DNA of 64,000 nt, taken from NCBI RefSeq assembly GCF_016802725.1, contig NC_052668.1, positions 12,221,001 through 12,285,000 on the forward strand. Reading direction: 5' to 3'. Origin of the DNA: Solenopsis invicta. Lineage: Eukaryota > Arthropoda > Insecta > Hymenoptera > Formicidae. The position numbers were made by a program, and so were the translations under genes. How positions within the stretch are numbered: the stretch's first letter is position 1; every line of letters starts with the position of its first letter. Of the stretch, positions 24,255 to 36,621 are shown piece after piece. The notes under the pieces were generated by a model that was given only the letters and a program-made list of their open reading frames with translations, had not been told where the DNA came from and did not search any database.

Positions 24255-24800
24255 ATTGATAAACTAAATAATAAAATGTATTTTATGTATCAAACAACAA
24301 AGTTTATAAAATTAAAAGGCTAGAATTGGATTCTCTCACTTTATACATTTTTTCAGCATCTTATTATTATTACTATGCATTCGTGGATTTGTCGCATTCG
24401 ACGCTATTTTTCTTAAGGTATTAAAGAAAATATGAAAAAAATTTACGAAACATCTCAACATTACAGTTGAAGATTTCATAGTTATTGTCTGTTCTCACTG
24501 AGAAGTGGTCTGGTTTATATTACACAGCGATTTTATGTTCCAAACTGCGAGAAAAATATGAAAAAGAAAGATATAAACAGTTTTAAGAAGCTACAAACAC
24601 ATAAAATGATCCAAAATTATCAATAATAATCATTATTGTTTGAATTATGCAAATTGCAAAAAAATTGTGCAAATTTTATTCTCGTTTTTCAAAAATTCGT
24701 TTTTAGCAGATTTTCTATAAAAAGAAGCCAAGAATGTGTAAACTATGAGTTTTTATTTCATTATCTAAGCAGATCACGTTTTTTATTCTTCAGTGCAATG
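24255..24800 (+). repeat. Dispersed repeat A, copy 1 (uninterrupted)
   Basis: Diverged copy of 46760-47595 in the same orientation. Shared landmarks in order: GATAAACTAA.TAATAAAAT, ATAAAATTAAAAGGCTA, AGTTATTGTCTGTTCTCA, ATTTTATGTTCCAAACTGC and GATTTT.TATA.AAAGAAGC. It lacks the 268-bp insertion present in the other copy. No coding capacity remains. Confidence 0.65.
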
Positions 24801-24832
24801 TTTAGTTTTTGAGAGAAAAGGGTGCCTTCTTT

Positions 24833-24857
24833 AGTCGCACTGTGCCAGTGTGCGACT
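24833..24857. repeat. 8-bp stem hairpin
   Basis: AGTCGCAC (24833-24840) pairs with GTGCGACT (24850-24857) across a 9-base loop, just beyond repeat A copy 1. It may mark the end of that element. Confidence 0.45.
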
Positions 24858-25064
24858 TTATTACTTATACTTATTTTATTTTTACTTTATAAATTCCCCA
24901 TTATTTATGACATTTTAATCTTTTTTCTTGGTACTTTATAGTTTTACTTTATGTATTCTTCATTTTCACATTTTATACATCAGCTACACTGCTATATTGT
25001 TAAATTGTCAATTGTCTAAGAATATAGACTGCTATTGTGTATCTTTTTTACAATGGAATTCGTC

Positions 25065-25310
25065 CTTATCGTGTCCCCCTTCAATTTACTTATTTTTTGC
25101 CATTCAACATTTAAAATGTGAAAATTCATCGAGCGGGCAGAATCATCGAGCAGGCAGACGGCAGGCCGAGGTGCGCCGAAGCAGACCGAGGCTGGCCGAA
25201 GGTTCGAGCGCTTGCGGGTGCACACTCACGTGCGTTATCATTGTATGCGTCATCCCCTCTGCTCGACTCTCGGCCTGACTCTCGTCTTGAAATCGGCAAC
25301 ATTGCTCCGA
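25065..25310 (-). repeat. Dispersed repeat B, copy 2 (inverted)
   Basis: Inverted copy of 21411-21640. It contains extra short internal duplications (CATCGAGCGGGCAG / CATCGAGCAGGCAG and similar) not seen in copy 1. Confidence 0.6.
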
Positions 25311-26316
25311 CTGGCCTCAGTCGTCCGCGACATTCTGTCCGCGATACGATTCGGCGCGAACGTGTCGTGTCCTCCTCCGAGCCCCACTGAATCGCCTGTA
25401 TAGCAACTACCCCCGTCGAAGGAACCGGTGATGAACGGAAGGGATTCGTGACATTACGCTTCAAAATCATCAAAATCGAATGATACATACGAAGATCGTT
25501 TGGGGGGTGTCCTTTTGCAAAAAAATATCTCGAGATAATAATCTGGTGAATGGTGAATAAAAAAAACATTCGCGGTTGCTGGATTGCCTGGAACGCGGTG
25601 AACGAGACTACTTGTCTAGAGTGAATCGTAGACTCTCGGCTCACAGAGTTCAAACACGCGGACACTTGACAATTTTTGAAAGATAAGATTAAAAGGGTAG
25701 ATTCTTGTTTAAGACAATCGGCAATTTATGGAAAGTGAAGTGGTGCGAGATAACATTGCCACGAATCATCTTCGCAAAGGAGTTCCGATATTTTCTGTGA
25801 CATTCGGGTGATAGAAGCAATCGGTGATCGGCATTCGCGATTTTGCAGCATCTCTTACGTCGCCGATTGGTGCACTGGAGCCACGCCAAAAGGAGTCGCG
25901 CTCGGGATTGCCCCGCCGTTTCAGGTTCCGTGGTCACCACGTGGTCGTTGCAACCTGGCCGCAGCATCGCCGCGATGTGCGGTTAAATTTAGAGGGAGAT
26001 AGAAACAAGCCTGTGGTCAGGGAAAATTGACGGTTCGCGGATTAAATTATCGGCTGATCAGCAGACACAGTCGAATTCGGCAGAGCGCGGCGGCGGCGCA
26101 GCGTGCCGATCTGGTTCGATCGATGGAATGATCGACGCAATATCGATCGTCACGAGAGCTGTTACTGGACAATCGAGCCGGCCCGATGCACCGTTGAGGG
26201 ACACGCGACCGCTGAGATATCGAAAGGTGATCGACAGGTACGATCGCGCGAGAGCCGCAGTCACGTGGCCCGTGATGATGTAAGGTGACCTGAGAGAACG
26301 GTGCTGCGGAGACGAA
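25310..26316. other. Upstream flank and probable 5' UTR of the secreted-protein gene
   Basis: Composition rises in CpG towards 26.0-26.3 kb, as expected for promoter and 5' UTR sequence ahead of the ATG at 26317. No TATA box was seen. Short open frames on both strands are not protein-like. Confidence 0.4.
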
Positions 26317-27735
26317 ATGACGCGCGACAGGAGGCTGCTGTTGTTGCTGGGCCTGCTGATGGTTTACGGCCTCTTCGTAGTCGAATGCCGGTACCATCAG
26401 CGCGAGGATGCGACGACGACGGAGGCGAGACACCGACATAGGCATAGGCACGAGTCTTCGACTCGAAGAGGTCACCACGAGCTCGACAGAAGATCCTGGC
26501 AGGAAATGGACTATGAATACGACGGGGGCTCCGAGGATCCGATCGACGAGGATGACTATGAGACGCGATCGTATTACGAACATCCTCGATCGCATCATCG
26601 ATCACCGCAGAAGAGTTATCACAGCCGGATGTTCGAGCCGCGTTATCCGTCTAGGTACCACGACGGATATCACGTTGCAAGCGGCTGGCACGATGAGAAT
26701 AACGACAGGCGTAGAATCCCATCGTGGTATAATATGAAGAATCATCGACATAAATCCGGCAGGACCTATCACAGGTCCGCGTATTCGCGCAACCGTGACA
26801 TGTCGGACTACGACGACGACACGGAGGAAGATTACGATTACGAGAGGCCGCATAGGTACGGAAACGGCGGGGCGGATAAACACCGCGAACGATGGAGAAA
26901 CTCTAGGCGATACGCGTCCTTCAGGAGAGACTGGAGAAATAAAATGAACGGTTATCACGGCGCGAGGAGGCATCGTTTGGAAGATCGCGGAGGCGTCATC
27001 GATCATGGCGACGCGGCGAGATGGACGGACGACTGGAAAAGAAGATCAAACTCCTCGGACTCGAAATATCATTTGCCGAAGGAAAAGGACGAGCGAAAGG
27101 CGGAGGAGGACGAGGATTACGAGGATCACGGCGGGCTCGAGGAGGACGACAAGGATGAGGACGAGGACGACGTCTGGAAGGATATCGATGACGACGGAAA
27201 CGAGGATATTTCCGAGGAGGAAGAGCTCGATAACGATTTCTACAAAAGCGAAACAAAGGCACCCTTGAAAACCTACGACGATATCATCAGAAGACTCACG
27301 TCCGACGATCCGACTACTCCGAAGACTACTGTCAAGAGAGATTATCGGAACATCGAATCGAATAAGCAAGTGAAGCGAGACGACTACAAGAATCTCAAGT
27401 ACGAAGCGAGGAACGTCTCTAGACCGGCGGACCTTCTCACGAGCGCGCCCCGTGCTACTGGTACCATGTCCAATTATTTCGCAAATAAACGAACTGCGGA
27501 GAACTCGACTGTCAAAGCCACTGCACATAAGCCTTCGAAGAACACGGTCGATGGGTCAGTGGTCAAGGGCCACGATCGGCAGGGGGGAAAGACCGTCGAT
27601 ACCCAGACTAAGACCAAAAGCCTCGAGCAGGATTACGACGAGTACCTGAACAGCCCGGATAACGAGAAGGAGGACGATCTCGTCAAACCTGGAATCGAGG
27701 ACGATTCGACCATGCAGGCGGATGTCACTAATACG
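26317..27735 (+). CDS. Unrecognised secreted Arg/His/Tyr-rich acidic protein, large first coding exon
   Basis: The ATG at 26317 opens 473 codons, the only long frame in the window with clear protein-like organisation. Residues 1-24 form a signal peptide: a basic start (MTRDRR), a leucine-rich core (LLLLLGLLMVYGLFVV) and a cleavage region around VVEC-R. Residues 25-260 are rich in Arg, His, Tyr and Asp, including an HRHRHRH run near residue 40. Residues about 262-308 are strongly acidic. The C-terminal part has VKRDYRN and VKRDDYKN (near 339 and 352), which are possible dibasic cleavage sites, and scattered sequons (NSS, NVS, NST). No globular domain or family was recognised. A strong donor, gtgagt, begins at 27736 in phase 0, so the exon probably ends there. 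Read-through would instead stop at 27763-27765 (482 residues). An extracellular matrix protein or peptide precursor are possibilities only. Confidence 0.72.
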
Positions 27736-27765
27736 GTGAGTAATAATCGTCGCGAAGAACATTGA

Positions 27766-30100
27766 TTTCTTCTCAAGTCCTTCGACAATTGAAGCGGATA
27801 AGTAGCATGATATTTTTTTTTAACTGTCTGATATTTCTCGTGCTGCTAATCTCGGCATAACGAAGAGATTGCGCAATCGTGACAATAGCAGGAAATTATT
27901 TAACAATCATCGGCACGGCATGCAACAGTGGCGCATGTAAGCCATGTTGATTTTAACACGTAAATATAGTTATTACAAAGTTCAAAGTAATATCAAATTA
28001 CAGCAATTGATTGAGTAATTTTCATAATTATGCTCGCTTGATGAGAATCGTGTTAAGAAGGAATGATCGAAAGATCATTCGAAAATGCTTCAATCTGTTC
28101 AAAAATTGTATAAAATATATTATTTAAAGCAAATCTAATATTATATTAGAACTTCAAACTAATTGACCGTGCAATTTCTGAGAAAATAAAAGCTTAAGTT
28201 GGAGTTTTATGCATAGTATCGTTGATAGAACGATTGATATATCATGTGTTACTTTTTGAAAATCACTATATACATGAAAATTTTATGAATAATTTGAGTA
28301 AACCTTTATATGCATTCTTACAAAAATTTATCTCCATTGACCATGTAGTTTTTTTTCAATGTATAAGTAAAAAGCTGATAAAAATAGGCTTACGAACTAG
28401 AAATGACTTTTAAAGAACTAAAAAAATTAACAAAAAATTTAGCTAGTGCTGTTAAAAAAAAATGTTACAAAAATTGTTGCAAATTGTTACACATTAGTTA
28501 AAAACTAAGCTGTTGTAAAGTTCCAGGTAGGCAATGAAATATGCATTGGAACAAATTAGCTATATTTAATTGCTACAGTAACGACCAACATTTTCAACGG
28601 CAAAACTAACAATATGCATAAATAATATGTAAAATCACATTAACGATTATCGGAAACATTTTGTTAATTCAAATTTACAGTTAAAATCAATAATGAATTC
28701 ATGAAATCCAAGTACATGCTAAAATTATAAAAATTTTCACGTTTTCAATAAGTCCCATTTTTAATTGAGATTGATGAACATCTTTAAAAACAAATCGCCT
28801 TATTTGAAGACGCACGGAGAATTGCTATACATTCGATCGATCGTTGCGACGCTGATGCGGGGACACAGATCAATTCCGAAGCGCGGATGTAACTCGCTTT
28901 CCAAGAAATGACAGAACGAATGAAAGAGCGCTTTCGTATGCATTCGATGCCGTCGCGAAAGCTGGAAACCGTAAAGTCAGCCGTCGAGTTCTCGATCGAC
29001 GTTACCACGGTGGAGATTAAGATCGAGTCGAGGATCCGAGTGGAGAGCCACGTACGCTCGCACACGAGAGCCCGATCTATCTACCGAGCTTTTACCTCTC
29101 GTGAACGTGCCGTTTGCATGAAACACCCGAGGAAAAGAGCACGCGACGCGAGGAACTTCTGTAACTGTACCCGAAGAAGAACCCTCGCAAATCTATCGGC
29201 GATCTCGGCAATCGTCTTCCGTACCTTTCCGGATACGTACGGTGATCTCGATCGTAATTCTCCTCGAACGCAAGCTCGGATACTTGATGATCGCCGCTAA
29301 TTTGCAGTGCTGTCATTATTTGCGAGAGTTCTTAGTTACATCGCGATCTCATTGCGTTCTCATTCGCTCGGTTCGAGGTGGACAGCACAGAATTACAAGA
29401 TACGGCTCTGCACTGAAAGAAAACGAAACAGTTCTGGCAACTGTAATTTGATAACTCTGCAATTTTACCTGCCACTAATTTTACGAAGTATTAAGAATTA
29501 ATGTAGTACTGAATACTAAAAAATATGGTCTCCAACAATTTATATGCACTGCTAATTGATAGTAAAATAGCGATTCAACGTTAGACAGTTATACAGATTT
29601 CAAATAGATTACGACAATTACGTTTTTTCAGTTTACACCATTTTTTTAACGTGAATAGAATATAATGTCATAATAACTAATTAATCATTTACCACAACAC
29701 ATTTTTCGTATCAATAATAAATTTTTCGTTGAGACTACTTTGTGTATACAAGGCGGAAACGTCTATTAAGTATTCATATACGACCAGAATAATTACGAGA
29801 GCGGTGGAGCAGTCACAGCACCTAAGTGCTAGTAAGAACGAGGGATCTCGACGGAATTCGAATCAGTCAATTTTATGATCTTTGGATTTTTCTATAAGTC
29901 ATCTAACAAATGATTACTATATTTTCTTAATATATTTTCTTGTTACAACTTATTTATAGTTTTAATTACAACTTTCGCATCGATATTCAGAAACTATATT
30001 TAGTCAATACAGGTAGGCCTTATAGCAGAAATCTTGCTGAAGCCTCACCTTTTGCTTTGTGCTCCGTTGACACTGTATCTTTCTGTCTTTATATCATTAC
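27766..30100. other. Non-coding DNA downstream of the secreted-protein exon, probably intron
   Basis: Follows the gtgagt donor at 27736. It is AT-rich to 28.8 kb, then has a CpG-rich patch (28.8-29.4 kb) with open frames that do not extend the upstream protein convincingly. A weak inverted-repeat pair with termini like the CAC-GAAAA elements lies at about 29.41 and 29.64 kb. Confidence 0.4.
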
Positions 30101-30103
30101 GTG

Positions 30104-30343
30104 CACTGAGAGAAATGTTTGGTAATATCAACTAGCGTTTGATTGAATAATAATCAAATGAACTTTATAGTTATAATTGCTAAATATATAGTTGTTTTCA
30201 CCAAACGATTTGTAGTCTTAACGAAATAATTATTTTCGTACAACAAATTACAAAAAGTTTTTGCTACTAGTAACTTATACAAAATTTATGTGATCACTAT
30301 TCAAACAAACGTTATTGATCTTACCAAACGATTTTTCTCAGTG
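30104..30343. mobile_element. 240-bp MITE with CACTGAG termini
   Basis: The left end CACTGAGAGAAATGTTTGGT and the right end, reverse complemented, CACTGAGAAAAATCGTTTGG match apart from single-base differences and a 1-bp indel. The interior is AT-rich with no open frame. Flanking bases do not show a clear target duplication beyond TG. Confidence 0.7.
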
Positions 30344-31821
30344 TGTAGTGGCGCAACAGCGATACAGAACAATAATAATAATAACTTCATAGCATAATTA
30401 AGACGCTCAAATTTCTAGTTTCTGGTGCGGCTATTTTCTCCGAGTGTGCGGCTTCTGCCAGCAATTTGTTTCGATAAAGCGGAACGCGTCTCCGAAGAGC
30501 GTCATACTGAAAATAACAGGCAGCAATAAAGAGTGATTTACTATAACGAAGAACGCTGCAAAAAGATTTATTTCTGACAGGTTTATTTATATTAGCCTAT
30601 TCGTGTTTACCAGTAAAATTAATTTTGTCAACGCCGGATTGCGCAATACCGGCGCGTTCGAAGATCATGAATTGATCGTTTCGGTGTCAGTGTGTCGATA
30701 GGACGTAATAAGATCAATGGAACAGCGTCTTTTTGTCAGTCATTCACGTAGTCACGGGACGCGAACCGGATCATTCGAAATTGTTCGTTCTGCGCTGCCG
30801 AATTCAAAATTAACTTTCACGAGAAACATGGGCTGAAGATAGCTCCGACTTGCCTTGAAACATCATTTCGAATTTTGACAACCATCGTATTGCACGAAAC
30901 TATGTGAGCACCTGTTCGCTATATACCTAGTACGCAACGGTGATGACACTCTTGTCAAAAATCATTTTGTTTCGCGGATGGTGTCTTCATTATTTAGTAT
31001 ATAATATTTCATATTCACGTAAGCATCTTTTACTCCACAATTTTTCGTTTCACGTTACATTTATATAATTATAATTGTCAGCGACATACTTTATAATTAA
31101 AAATTTATTAAAAATTAAATTTCATAATGAATAGTATCCGACAACCTTTACATAATAAACAACTATTTTTACACATTTAATTCTTATAAATTTGATTATT
31201 AATTTATTAGCTCAATCATTGAGCTGTAACTTGTGTAAATTCGCGATTAAAGAAAAGATTAGATGAGACCATTCTGTGAATCAGAATCCCTGACCACAAT
31301 GTTGATTATTCTCATCGGTGCACGTTGCCAAACTCATTTAGCGGCTCTTTAAGATTGTTCAAGTATGCACTGTTTCTAAGAACTACTTGAGATGCATTCT
31401 ATCGTAGATGCTCAGCGTTATTAATGACCGGCGTATCTGCGTGAGCCGCGGCGTCGGTGATTCTCCTCACCTACACAGAGCCAAGATTAGATTGACCTTG
31501 GCAATGCGAACCATGTGGCGTCCGGCAAAACTTCTCGTTTTGCTCGCGTCAAAACTTCTCGAATTAACGTTCACAGGACTGATCTGGGAAATTGCCACCC
31601 GCTAAGCGCCGGACATCAGTAAGACTGACTTATCGTCAACAGAACATCGGTGCAATAACAGTCGAAGAATTTATTTACGGAGCGCGAAATATACCGCGGG
31701 AGAAAAGGTTTCCAAATATTATTTGAGCCTTACGTCGATACACAAACAGACGAATATTATACAAGTGCCCACACAGCGCACTCTGTTCATAAAGGATCTC
31801 CGAAAATGTTCTGGCGGAGAA

Positions 31822-31856
31822 GGGACACCTTTGAGAGGATGCTACAGTGACCGAAG
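31822..31856 (-). repeat. Inverted-repeat arm, weak
   Basis: The reverse complement contains CACTGTAGCATCCTCTCAAA, which matches CACTATAGCATCCTCTTAAG at 32365-32384. The arms are about 510 bp apart. This may be a decayed transposon or chance partial similarity. Confidence 0.3.
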
Positions 31857-32359
31857 AACTTCCTCGACGTCGGCATTGCAGATTATTTTTTGAGGGAGAC
31901 CAGGCTATCGCTCTTTGTCCAACACATAGATCTGTCTTTGTTTTTCGATTATTTCGCCATCTGCAAAAAGACCTATCAACTACAGTCACTACTCTGCTTG
32001 CCATTGTTTACGTGCGCTAAGCGAAATTTGTACACGTACAGCTGTTTACATGTTAAACTTTTTTGTTAGGCTTTTGACTGGAATGACACACAGTCAGTGT
32101 TGTTCGTTAGAGTTTTCTAAAGTGCGGCCTGGTCTCATTTCATACATATGAGCTACAGAACGTTAGTAAATGACAAAAGTTAACCTCGGTTGACAGATCC
32201 ACGAGCCAAGAATAAATAAATTTTTAACTTTTTGTTCGATTTTCTTGTAAAATTTACCAGCCCGCACTTTGTTTTGGTGCGTACTTTTATTCTGTAAAAA
32301 GATTTTGTAATCTGTAGAGCCAATTCGAAAATTAATGAACACTGTAATGTGTCGGTAAT

Positions 32360-32393
32360 TCACGTCACTATAGCATCCTCTTAAGAAGGTCCG
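32360..32393 (+). repeat. Inverted-repeat arm, weak (partner of 31822)
   Basis: Right partner of the arm at 31822-31856. The shared core is TAGCATCCTCT. Confidence 0.3.
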
Positions 32394-35373
32394 TGTTGTA
32401 TGAATAATTTCACGAGTACGTCACGGCACATTTCGAGAAAAAAAAAAAAAAATACACAACGGCGCGGCGCAGCGTAGAATCAATAGGCAGAAAGATCGAT
32501 TCGTTACTTTGGAAATACGTTTCGACAACGAGCTCAGCGCTCCTTACGTGCCCCGGCGTTAAACGGGAACGCGCGATGCGTGGCACCTTAATTTCGCGGT
32601 AGCTCGCAGCGACGACGACGTCGGCAGCCTCCTCGAGCAAAACGACAACGCGCGTTCACGGCGGCTGTCGTCGCGATCGTGCTTTCCCTTTTTTGCGCCA
32701 ATTTACAAAGGTAAACCCGCCACGTTCCATCGACTTCTGCATGCCGGCCGGAGCGGAATTGCCGCGCGCCGGGGGTAATTGAGCAATTTCACCGCGCGCA
32801 CGTTGTCCATCCGTGGTTTTCCGTCGTAAATTCACGTGCACCGATGCCGAACGATCAAAGGGAATCCTCCATCGCCACCGGCTACCGGCCGATCGGGCTA
32901 TCAAATGTTTTCGTTTCGAACGACCGCAAACTTCATTGCACTGTGATACGGGCGGGCAGACGTGTATACGTGGGTACGTAACCTTGCATATTTAGTTGAT
33001 GATTAATCCCAGTGACCCACATACGACGACGAAACATTCAGTTAACGTTCGCGCGCACGGGTAAAATTAAATTAGACGGGAATAATTCGACGCTTCGCAG
33101 GGCGGCGACTTGAAAGAGCCCTCAATTTTCCCGTGTACTTTTTATCCACGTTCCGGTTTACTGCGCATCTTCAAAAGCTGCACGACTCGCGAATTATGCG
33201 GAACTGACTGGCGTTTAATTCCATTACGTTAGATCCTCTAAAAATATCTGATCCAATATTTATGTGCGATATATGCATCTTCAAACGCCAAGAGACAGTA
33301 ATATGTTGAAACGAGGACAGCGAATGTTTCCTTGAGATAGAAAATAAATTAGAGATAGAGGAGTAAAAGAGACGTTACATATATTGATATTTGTTTATAT
33401 CCTAACAGAATGGCAATATCAGTACTCGTTGCGCAATATATTGACGCTGAATATTATAAAAAAAAGACCTATTAGATAATGTTCCGATATGATATAACAG
33501 ACTCGCGAAATTGATAATAAAAGTGAACAGAGAGGCTAGTACGGTTAATACAAGTCGAGCGCGGAAACAATCGAGATAAAACGTTCTCTTTGAAGAAATG
33601 TCGAAAATATGAGAGCTGCTGAACACATTGTATCGTTGATTGTCGCGCTGACAAAACAACACGATTACTTGTCCATTTGTCTATTTTTGTACTTACTTTT
33701 ATTTAACTTTTTATAATTTCAACTGCGTGACTCTTATGGAAATTTATAATTCTTTCGATTATTTAAGTTAAGACAATTGCTAAACCTGAATGGAATATCA
33801 TGCCCGATGTATTTGTGCATAGCAGCTGCACGTATCTTCACAAAGGCAAATCAGCAGCAAACTGATTTGTGGCGCTCATCTGTACGTATGCTGAAGACGA
33901 GCCGAAATATTCATTACACATAATTTTCTCTTAAAAAGAAAATTTTCTTGAGTTTCGATTTATTTCCGCCCAGCGACTACCGCGCTTACCGCTCGGTATT
34001 AGTCGTATTTCTTTTCACTTTTATAGATTTACAGATTCCATTATCGTTCCTTACAAAGCACGCGAACGCATCGTTTAGACTTTAATCGCTAATCCAACGT
34101 TTTCTTTATCGTTTCGCACGTCTATCTAAACGACACTAGGTTAATCCGCAATTGACCTACCTCTTAGCGAAAACATCTTGTGCAATGCAAAAGTACAATA
34201 TTAATTTTAAGATGCCACTAATTGCTAGTAAATGCACGTTAACCTTATCTTGCTCGTTTCTTACGATTCTCGTTAAAGCGTTCGGGAGAATGACGTTCGA
34301 GCGTTCTTTATCAAAACTGAGGAAGGCCCATAAAGTCGTGCGGAATTTTATGATAATCGCCATGCGCTGTCTGCATAGAATGATGAACGTTAAAAGTTAA
34401 AGTTCGCGCGAATGGATCGCAAATATGTCATTCTCCGAATCGAGAGTTCGATTTATCTACGTATTGTATCAAATAAATTTCCTTTACGTCTACGTTTTAT
34501 CTCACTGGCATATTTTTCACGAAATGGAATACTTCCTAATACAGGAAAATATTCGAAAGTAGAAAAATAACCCTGGGAATTTGAGAGCATTTCAATGCAT
34601 AATTATTTCAAAAATTAATTTTAGTCTTTTTTTAGATTCCATCTACATACTATTTTATATAAAAACTAATAGATAACTTAATCAAAGCTCTAAATATCAA
34701 AGTAATGTTGTCAATAAGAGCCAACACTATACTCGTGTGTATAAATAAATTTATTGTATTAAAAAAAAACAGACGCTTGAGATTTCTAGTTCTGAATTAT
34801 CTTCAGTGTCGAAAGTTAGATTACATCAGTCTGTAAAATATATCTCGATCAGTTCAGTGGCTACACCAAAGAGCACCGTCATTTTACATTGTTAACTAAC
34901 TGCCATTTCAATAACATTTGAATTTTTTTCACTGGTTGTCTCCTGTATCGTTTATTTTAACTCATAAATACTTTTGATTTTCACGCGATCGAAGCATTTC
35001 AATAAAGTAATCGGCGAATCTCATAACTTACTGTCCATTCTGTGACGCGTTTTTGCCGCGGAGCGAAAAACTGGCATAGAAATGTCAATTGAAGTCTTAC
35101 ATCCACTACCAAGAAGTCGGCAAGAAATTAAACGGCTCACAGATTGTGTGAGTCCTCAGTATTTTAATTTGAATACTCCTTTATTATTATACGTTATTTT
35201 TTTTTTTTTTTAAGTTTGAACTTTTAGTGTATTTATTTTTTATTTCACTACTTATTTTTTATATTCACTGTTCATGTTTTGAGCCACTTACCGTTAATCC
35301 GATGTTCATGTTAACAACCACAATCTTGTTCATATTTATTTGTTTGTTTGCAATTTCATATTATTATGTTTAG

Positions 35374-35420
35374 CTGATGAAGGCTCCGCGTAGTCTCGAG
35401 ACATTAATTTTTGTAATAAT
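35374..35420 (+). other. CTGATGA-stem-GAGAC motif, hammerhead-like
   Basis: An exact CTGATGA box is followed by GGCT, loop CCGCGT, AGTC and then CGAGACATTA and TTTTTGTAATAAT. GGCT and AGTC can pair with one G-T wobble. The second core box is GAGA where a hammerhead needs GAAA. The downstream TTTTTGTAATAAT is shared with the motif at 24073. Confidence 0.25.
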
Positions 35421-35988
35421 CTCATATCACAATCATTTCTTAAAATTTTATATTAAATGCAATGTAATTTTATTTTATTTTACTATGTGTCTGTCTTGGC
35501 CTTTATAATTTTACATTCTATTATAGGTTGTTTTGCATTCCCGAGCTTGACATTTGCTCCTTAGATTACGATAGGTTTTGATAATTAACGATTGAAATTT
35601 CCGTCGTGATGAATAAAAAAAGAAGTCTACCTTATATATACACGCGCGAATAGAAGAGATAATTACAGTTCTCAATGATTACAGACTAAATATTGGCATA
35701 TTCCTCGTAGTTTTTCTAGGCGATGCGCGAGCCGTTCTCGTATTTCATCCCAGCGCATGTTACATCCGGAGAACTCTACGGATGCATGCATAGCAGCCTC
35801 TCAATCCCGGGGGGATTGATGCGATACGTTTCAACAACCTTCCTCCCTCGGTAAACAGTCGATGGACTTCGCGGAAGCGCTGTTTACGCGAAGCTCTTTC
35901 GGTGTTCTCTTTTTCGATCCATCCGCTCTTTGCGCTCCCAGATCGCCTCCATCAGTGAACCTTCGTCTCGATTTCACGCAGCCGCGTG

Positions 35989-36039
35989 CTCTCTCTCTCT
36001 CTCTCTATCTTTCCTCTCTCCTCTCTCTTTCTCTCTCTC
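35989..36039. repeat. Imperfect CT microsatellite
   Basis: CT repeats interrupted by TATC and CC. The open frames crossing it are compositional. Confidence 0.9.
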
Positions 36040-36621
36040 GAGTACGCATCGCCGAAACGTATCTTCGCCCGACTGTGCGGGCATTAAGAAACGACTTTAC
36101 CACCTGACCGCGGCGAGGAGTGCTCATAAATCCGCCGTAAAGCTTACCGCGGAAGCTCGTTACCGTGACGCATAAAATGCGGTCGGCGCATCGCGAAAGA
36201 TCCGGCGTCCGCGAAGGAAGGATTCGGCGAGAGGATCCGCACGAGTGCGGATTTACGGGCGACACGTAACGCAACGAGGCATGAATTATAAAGCATCAGG
36301 GATGCATTCTCTCCCTGTAACCGCGCGAAAACCGCTTCCCATTTTCGGCGGCCGTAAAACGCCGGAGCTATTTTCGAGGGTGAGTAAAATATGCTGATGG
36401 TGCGTGCGCGAAGAATTATCGCGAATGGATACGTAAATCGACATGGTGCATTTAAAGGAGAATTTGAATTACCGATAAATCATTGAATACGACTCGTCAT
36501 CAAACGCCCGGGCGAGATAGCGGGATTAACACTGCGAACGTCAAATGCAACGCATTCCTTATCTTTCGCAACTTACAATAAGTCGAAAACTACGTTGACA
36601 TGATAGAGCGATTTCAACATA

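Larger units (their letters stand above)
30344..36621. other. Non-coding DNA, no gene supported
   Basis: Mixed AT-rich unique sequence with a CpG-rich patch at 32.4-33.0 kb. It holds the weak inverted pair near 31.83/32.37 kb, a hammerhead-like motif at 35.37 kb and a CT-rich microsatellite at 35989-36039. No open frame resembles a known protein. Confidence 0.45.

Noticed and set aside
25126..25665. 179-codon minus-strand frame
   Set aside because: Half lies in dispersed repeat B copy 2, and the other copy does not preserve the frame.
26602..27528. Antisense frames of 88-160 codons within the secreted-protein exon
   Set aside because: They are mirror images of the biased codons of the + strand exon.
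30393..30510. Possible minus-strand exon after a good acceptor (ttattttcag), open for 39 codons or reading MTLFGDAFRFIETNCWQK
   Set aside because: Two frames look equally plausible, no upstream exon joins in phase, and no family is recognised.
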